The translations under genes were made by a program, and so were the position numbers. Below the pieces are notes generated by a model. The model did no database searches. It was not told the origin of the DNA and worked only from the letters and a program-made list of their open reading frames with translations. Below, piece after piece: positions 59,301-64,000 of a stretch of 64,000 nucleotides of DNA. Each line of letters begins with the position of its first letter. The stretch's first letter is position 1. The stretch is from Edolisoma coerulescens (lineage: Eukaryota; Chordata; Aves; Passeriformes; Campephagidae), in NCBI GenBank assembly GCA_013397115.1, contig VWZW01006268.1:62001-126000 (forward strand), read 5' to 3'.

Positions 59301-62300
59301 CTTTGAAGGGAGCTCCCGGAAATAACCCACAACATCTTAGGGAGTCATTAAGCTCTCCACCCACCCACCCAGCTTTTTTCACAGACACAGTTGGTCTATT
59401 TACAGCATCTTGCATGAGAGGCCCATTTGCATGGGCAGGCTGGGGCCACGCGGCTGCTGAAGGGAGATCTCGGTGCCTCCGCAGCAGGGTGGGAAGGAAT
59501 GGATCACATCCTTTCATGCCACGCTTTCTGGCCTCCCATTTAGGCAACTTCATGATCCAGCCTGGTAACAAGACTCAGGACAATTCCTCATCTTCAGGTC
59601 AGCCAGCAGAGCCCAAGGCAGAGGCTGGTGTGATTCCCAATCTACTGCCAGATGCCACCTCTAAAGCAGCAACCAACCTCCTGAGGTTTGGAGCATGTGC
59701 TCCTCCAGCCTCAGATGGAAGCACCAGAGTTTGACCCAGGAGATAGCCTGGAGCTAAAGCTAACAGCATCATCCAGAATTTGGGCTATTGTCAGAGAAGT
59801 TCAGCTGCAAATGCAGCTGCAAAGCAGAGCAGGTGCTGCAGCAAGTCCAAGCAGGGCTGAGCCTCCTGTGCAGCAGCCCCACTGCCACACGCCCAGACTT
59901 ACCACGCCAATGCCTTCGAAAGCAAAGATCGCAGTGCCAAAGAACAGAGGGTAGGTCTTCCAGGCTGCTGCTAGAGGCAGGTTTCTGGGATCAGGAATGT
60001 CCTGGAAAAAAGCCCATGCAGAGTTCAGACAAAGGGAGGATGGGGAAGACCTGGCCTGTTCCCATCACTCCCTGTCACAGCCCCATGCTGCAGGAAAAGC
60101 CCTGCGGAGCAGAGGGAACCATCATGCCCACAGGAACAAGCAGCACCCCAAAGCATCCAAACATCCCACTGCCGAGCTCCCTCCACCTGCCAGAACGTGG
60201 GACAGCACAGAAATGAGAGAGGGGAGCCGTACACACGTACCCTGACAATGTACTGGTAGATCACAACAAGACTGACAAGCATGGCCACATTGGCCAGCAT
60301 GGAGAAGATGGACAGGACCCTGAGGTTCTGGATGAACGTGAGCAGCACCACAAAAGGCAGGAGGGAAAGCATGTACAGCCGGGAGTCCATGGTGGGGGTC
60401 ATCACCACCGTCCTGTTTGAGCTGCAGTCGTTGGTGGTCCCGTTTGCAGCAGACACAACCTAGGGAAGCACAGAAAGCCCTGGTGAACACAGGTCTAAAA
60501 GCCACAGATCTTAGCAGCCCATCCCAGGTGGGTCAGAGCACCCCAAGAGCTCACTTCAAACACAGCTAGCTGATTAAAATCACGCCAGCATGTGTTTTCA
60601 GATAGTTCTGAAGCAAATCCCTGTTATCTTGCAGGGGGCAGAGGTGGGACTGGCTATGGCACCCAAGCCAGGACAGCAAATCCTGCCCGACCCCAGGTTC
60701 ACCGAGCAGGAGGACTCAGCAGCCAGGCACACAGCGGGCAGAGAGCACAGGCTGTTTGCACAGCCCCTGAGGCCAGTCGAGATGAGAGGAAAGAGGCACT
60801 AAATGCTATTTCCAAAGGTCCTCTTCCTCTTGTTGCACCAAGTTGTAATCGAAGTCCCAGAGTCCTTCAGTCACCCAGCGCCCCATTCACGTGCAAGGAC
60901 ATCTGGAAACTACTGCTGGCCCCCAAGTTCACTTTCTTCATGACAAATCATTCTTTCCTTGGGGTCTTTCATTCCAAAGGCACTTCAGGCCATGTGCTCA
61001 CTTCTAGAGATAGCTCAGGCCCAGGAACCAGGTGGCTGAGCCATCCCTCCCAAAAGCATAGGCTCACCGAATCAGCAAAACAACCATGACTAAGCTGGTT
61101 CAGGTACCAGGTCCTGTCCAGTCACTGCAGCAACGAGTGGCCTGAAAACTGATTTAACCTGCTCCAGAGCAAGTCCTGCCCCAGAGGAGAGGCTGAAGAA
61201 CTCTGTGTAAACCAGCATCCTCTGTGGGAGAGGGCAGGGCAGGGCCACGCACCCATGGGACAGCGCTGCCCAAGCCCCAGCCTGCCCTGCCTCTTCATGG
61301 CTTGCTCCAAAGCCATTTTCCAAACCAAAGCCCTGCCCAACACAGTGGCACCTCGCCCAAGGTCCCACCTGCACCATGACTCCCCACCTAACACACTATT
61401 CCTCACCACAAAAAGAAACAAGCAACACTCCCCTCTCCCCACCCAAAAAAATTCCAAAACTAAAGCCAAGGGGTTTCCCACCTGTGGCCTAAAAAAATGG
61501 TAAGGATTTGTAGGTTTTTGCAAATTTCCCTTGAGGCTTGAGACAGCCTTCAGTCTTTGCTGTGAGGGGCTGAGGAGAAAGAAGCCCACCTTGAAGTGGA
61601 ACAGGGGGCTATCCCCAGGGGTGGGGGCCAGCAGCAGCCTGGCCCCTGCACACACCCTGGTTCCTCCTGCTCTCAGGGCTGGTGGCATCAGATCCCCAGT
61701 GCTGACCCATTTACTCCTCCTGCCACCCCTCAATGGGAATCTCCTCAGCTGCTGCTCCAGGAGCAGAGGAAGAGGCTCACACTGGCAGGGCTCCCTTTTG
61801 TTCCCCAGAAGCCCCCTCTGAAGCTGATGGCAATCAGGGAAGAGCTGACAAAGGGCACAGCCATGGTGGCAGTGACCAGACCACTGCTGCAAGAGCAGAG
61901 CAGGAGCACATGGGGAAAAAAGCTGAGTAGTGCCTGCAAGGCACCAAGCTGGCGAAGGCTGGGAATGGGGACTCATTATTCCCAGTTTCTTACAGAAGAG
62001 GAGCCAGCCAAACGGTTCAGGGTTTCTGTTTATTTCCTCCTGAGGCCTGGCAGGAAGAAACTCTTTCTCTAAAGATGTAATTAAGCTCCACAGCCACAGG
62101 ATGAGGAAAGAAACTGGAATGCAAACAGATTCAAGGAAGGGAGAAGAGAGGTTCACAGCAGGTCCTGGGACCCACACGATACCATCGACAGCAATAAACC
62201 AATTAACTGAGGGGGACAGGACAGAAAAGGCACAGTCCTCTGCTTTCATCCCTTTCCTGTTGTTCCCTCACTAGGAATGGCCCCACTTCTCCTAGGCAAC

Positions 62301-63767
62301 ACAGACAGCTCCAGCACCTCTGCAAAATCACAGAGATTCTCAGGAAAACCTGCTCTGTTTGAACAGGAAAACCAATCCTCCAAAGTATCTGGGCAGAGGA
62401 GTGGTACTTTTCTGAGCAGCATATTCTACAGAAACCAGACCTTTGGTGGAGAACAGGGCACAGGACACAGGAGCTAAGAACAACCCAAGCACCTTCACAC
62501 CCTCTCACCTCCCCCCTGCTCATGAAGGAGGTGTAAGTCCAACCTGTTTCAGATTATCTGCCAGAAAGACAAAGTACACGCAGCAGAAACCCAGCTGAGT
62601 GATGATCAGGAAAAGTCCCACTATACGCCTGGAAAGCAAAAGAAGACCATTTGTCAGCAAGATCATACAGAAATAAGACCCCACTTGGGTTGCTTTGGGT
62701 TGCACTTGCAGCGATGCTGCCCTCCCCAAGGTTGGGGTGTACAGGTCAGAGCACACCCAGCTCACTTCTCTGTGATCAGGAGAGAGGACCTTTTCTCTAC
62801 CCAACCTCGCAGATCTCAGACTCTCTAGTCTCTCCCTCCCATCCATTCCACAGGGTCAGGACCAGCCTCAGGATAAAAGTCTCCTTTTTGGGTTTAGCAT
62901 CTCCAGTCTGCTGCTGAATTGTCACAGCTGGAGACAACACTCCCTGGACACAGGAACAGGTGAATGCTCCCATCCCCTGATGTGCAATGATCTGTGTGAT
63001 GTAATGTGGGACACCCACAGGGCAGGGAGCAGCCACTGGACATGTTCCGTGTCTAGCAAAATGGGCCAGCACTGCAAGACCCTATTCACCCCTTTGTCAT
63101 GCTGTGGAAACTTAGTTATCCCACTCCTTTACTACAAGTCACATCTGGTTGGGGACAGTACTGGATCAAAGACCTCAGTGTTACCCTCTGGGGGTAACAG
63201 TCCTGAGCACTCAGGACAGGTGAGCCAAATAACATTTTATGTCATTTGTGTTTATCTGCTGACACAGCTCAGTGACCAGAGGCTCTTCTGTCCCAGCTGT
63301 AGCACATGCTGGGCTCAAAGACAAGTCCCTGCCTGGGGCAGGGGAGCAGTACCTTCCCCAGATGGCATGTGTCCTCAGGCAGGCACTGGGAGTTGCCTCC
63401 AGCCCGTACATCACAGCACCTCCATAGTCCAGAAACTGCTTCTGGAACCTGTCCAGAGAAGGGAGAAGGGTCATCACATCAGCCCTGTCTGCTAGTTCCC
63501 AAAGCAAATACCGACACTAAAAGGAAAACAGTTACTGTGAAAAAGCAAAGCAGTTCTCAGCTGAGGCTTTGACATGGGCAACTTGCTGCTGAGGGGCTTC
63601 AGAAAAACCCCAGGGCTTTTTGGGCAAGAGGGAAGAACTGTAGGAGCTGCAGGGCCAAGAAGGGGAGTTGCTCCTTACCTGTTGCAGAAGTGATGGGCGC
63701 ATTTCACCAGGATGCCCATGCAGTGCACAGCCACGACTCCCATCACCAGCAGGCTCAGAGGACCCAG
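50114..63767 (-). CDS. SLC36A1: SLC36A1 (PAT1), proton-coupled amino acid transporter, 5' end outside window
   Basis: Eight exons join in frame to 397 codons plus TGA, matching human PAT1 from about residue 79 to 476. PAT1 co-transports protons with small neutral amino acids (glycine, alanine, proline) at the brush border and out of lysosomes. Seen here: the second to last membrane helices, the conserved TPTMDSRLYMLS and LPLENKMKNPRQFP segments, the two cysteines of the extracellular disulfide described for human PAT1 (C180 and C329, here in NDC and PNCW), and two sequons in the loop (NGT, NRT). The first helix and the proton-binding histidine (H55 in human) lie beyond the right edge. SLC36A2 and SLC36A3 are close paralogues. 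The C-terminus, strong identity in the core and the position beside FAT2 favour SLC36A1, but the missing N-terminus leaves some doubt. Confidence 0.9.
50383..53145. other. SLC36A1 intron (2.8 kb)
   Basis: GC-rich intron between the last two exons. No repeat, exon or RNA gene is recognised. Confidence 0.65.
53146..53315 (-). CDS. SLC36A1: SLC36A1 exon: LYQAVKLLFS to ALVCVTC
   Basis: Acceptor CCTTTGCAG and donor ACCT|GTGAGT on the minus strand. Begins by completing the tryptophan of NCW. Codes for FFTYAVQFYVPAEIIIP, a conserved helix of the family, and a luminal or extracellular loop (LVARLSERWG) that differs from human. Confidence 0.93.
53316..58302. other. SLC36A1 intron (5.0 kb) with a CR1 relic
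   Basis: The largest SLC36A1 intron in the window. It holds a decayed CR1 element at 54200-55337. The remaining sequence is moderately GC-rich with only short open frames. Confidence 0.7.
54200..55337 (+). mobile_element. Decayed CR1 LINE (reverse transcriptase part and 3' end)
   Basis: Translated pieces in shifting frames resemble the CR1 polyprotein: VRDHLSEWNV, FKKDEGSYRLISLASIP, KQGFAK, ISDLDE, then LGVLV-like sequence near 54755 and LQALGSFSVMRRLKGDVINV near 55030. The element ends near 55337 in a degenerate CR1 tail (CCTAAATCACCCTGAGG). Stops and frameshifts are frequent, and the catalytic core between KQGFAK and ISDLDE is missing, so it is inactive. It is antisense to SLC36A1. Confidence 0.8.
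58303..58469 (-). CDS. SLC36A1: SLC36A1 exon: VLPLENKM to PNCW
   Basis: Acceptor TTCTCCCAG and donor TGCTG|GTGAGT. Codes for VLPLENKMKNPRQFP, VTILYISLSVLGYLRFG and ITLNLPNC. The cysteine of NCW corresponds to human C329 of the essential disulfide. Human C308 is valine here; that cysteine is not one of the disulfide pair. Confidence 0.95.
58470..59902. other. SLC36A1 intron (1.4 kb)
   Basis: Contains a (GAG)n-like run just upstream of the exon (58478-58497) and a short (CCCA)n run near 59358-59372. Otherwise nothing is recognised. Confidence 0.6.
59903..60001 (-). CDS. SLC36A1: SLC36A1 exon: DIPDPRNLPLA to EGIGV
   Basis: Exactly 33 codons between TTTTTCCAG and GTG|GTAAGT, phase 0 at both ends. 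Contains WKTYPLFFGTAIFAFEGIGV, one of the most conserved helices of the SLC36 family. Confidence 0.95.
60241..60459 (-). CDS. SLC36A1: SLC36A1 exon: glycosylated loop and two helices
   Basis: 73 codons between CTTCCCTAG and AGG|GTACGT, phase 0 at both ends. Starts VVSAANGTTNDCSSNRTVV, with two sequons and the cysteine equivalent to human C180. It continues TPTMDSRLYMLSLLPFVVLL and LVSLVVIYQYIV. Confidence 0.96.
60460..62543. other. SLC36A1 intron (2.1 kb) with a 375-codon open frame
   Basis: An uninterrupted minus-strand frame runs from 62249 to 61122 inside this intron, in the sense direction of the gene. It has no domain I recognise and is rich in W, C, S, L and P, as translated GC-rich intron often is. 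The flanking exons join perfectly without it. No repeat is seen. Confidence 0.6.
62544..62628 (-). CDS. SLC36A1: SLC36A1 exon: helix 3 (RIVGLFLIITQLG)
   Basis: Acceptor GCTTTCCAG and donor AAACAG|GTTGGA, entering in phase 2 and leaving in phase 0. Codes for RIVGLFLIITQLGFCCVYFV and FLADNLKQ. The donor is weak (GTTGGA instead of GTRAGT), yet the join to the next exon reproduces the human protein. Confidence 0.93.
62629..63352. other. SLC36A1 intron (0.7 kb)
   Basis: Nothing recognised. Confidence 0.6.
63353..63448 (-). CDS. SLC36A1: SLC36A1 exon: FQKQFLDYGGAVMYGLE
   Basis: Acceptor CTGTCCAGA side reads ...CTGGACAG|G, and the donor is GGAAG|GTACTG; phase 2 at both ends. Corresponds to human residues of about 108-139 (NKSFVDYGDTVMYGLES). 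The C-terminal part (PSACLRTHAIWG) keeps the human pattern. Confidence 0.93.
63679..63767 (-). CDS. SLC36A1: SLC36A1 exon: helix 2 (LGPLSLLVMGVVAVHCMGIL)
   Basis: Acceptor CCCTGCAG and donor AACAG|GTAAGG, entering in phase 0 and leaving in phase 2. It is the most upstream SLC36A1 exon in the window and equals human residues 79-107 (VKCAHHFC conserved). Preceding exons, with the first helix and start codon, lie beyond 64000. Confidence 0.93.
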
Positions 63768-64000
63768 CTGCAGGGAAGAGAGGGGGAAGGCTGCACTCTG
63801 ATGGCCAAAGGCAGAGCTGCACGGTACCTTCTACTTCCAGACAGAATTCCACGGGTTGGGTGAGTGCAAACACCTCTGGAGGCTGAACCAGAGCTCTGGT
63901 GCAGCTCCCAGGAACCAGGCCCCCAGGACCAAGTAACCTGACAGAGCCACGAGCTTGGCAGGAATGATGCAAAAGAAGCAAGTTGGGGCAGTTTGGGTGT
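63768..64000. other. SLC36A1 intron, cut by the window edge
   Basis: No exon is found in this stretch on the minus strand. Confidence 0.6.

Noticed and set aside
50114..63767. SLC36A2 or SLC36A3 instead of SLC36A1
   Set aside because: Core segments, C-terminal pattern and position next to FAT2 fit SLC36A1 best, though the missing N-terminus prevents a firm exclusion.
1..64000. CRISPR arrays, bacterial-type operons, tRNA or rRNA genes
   Set aside because: None seen; the window is ordinary vertebrate gene sequence with introns and LINE fragments.

Overview
This window is vertebrate nuclear DNA, almost certainly from a bird. Short introns interrupt long cadherin exons. There are several CR1 LINE tails of the sauropsid type, and one solo LTR whose layout reminds me of songbird endogenous retroviruses (that last point is a tentative inference).

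It holds two convergent genes. From 1,217 to about 46,150 on the plus strand lies an apparently complete FAT2 (FAT atypical cadherin 2). I can trace 23 coding exons whose splice phases all agree, with no disabled reading frame in the first 22. They encode a signal peptide, about 34 cadherin repeats, a laminin G domain, three EGF-like domains, one membrane helix and a cytoplasmic tail, roughly 4,350 visible codons in all. The only defect is a single N at 44,722 where the frame changes and about 40 residues of tail expected from human FAT2 are absent. This looks like an assembly gap, not a mutation.

From about 47,600 to beyond the right edge on the minus strand lies the 3' part of a proton-coupled amino acid transporter, called SLC36A1 (PAT1) from its sequence and its position next to FAT2. 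Eight exons carry 397 codons plus the stop, matching human PAT1 from about residue 79 to the end. The first exons are outside the window. The two genes face each other tail to tail, with about 1.5 kb between their likely polyadenylation signals.

The rest is intron and intergenic DNA with scattered CR1 relics (25.8, 31.0, 31.3 and 54.2-55.3 kb), a solo LTR (42,846-43,210), microsatellites and A-tracts. No RNA gene, CRISPR array or novel multi-gene system is visible. The observations most worth following are a 21-bp-arm hairpin in a 424-nt FAT2 intron (18,237-18,300), the LTR inserted at the probable branch point of FAT2 exon 22, a complete third EGF domain that human FAT2 appears to have lost, a candidate WAVE-complex-binding motif in the tail, and a 375-codon open frame inside an SLC36A1 intron.
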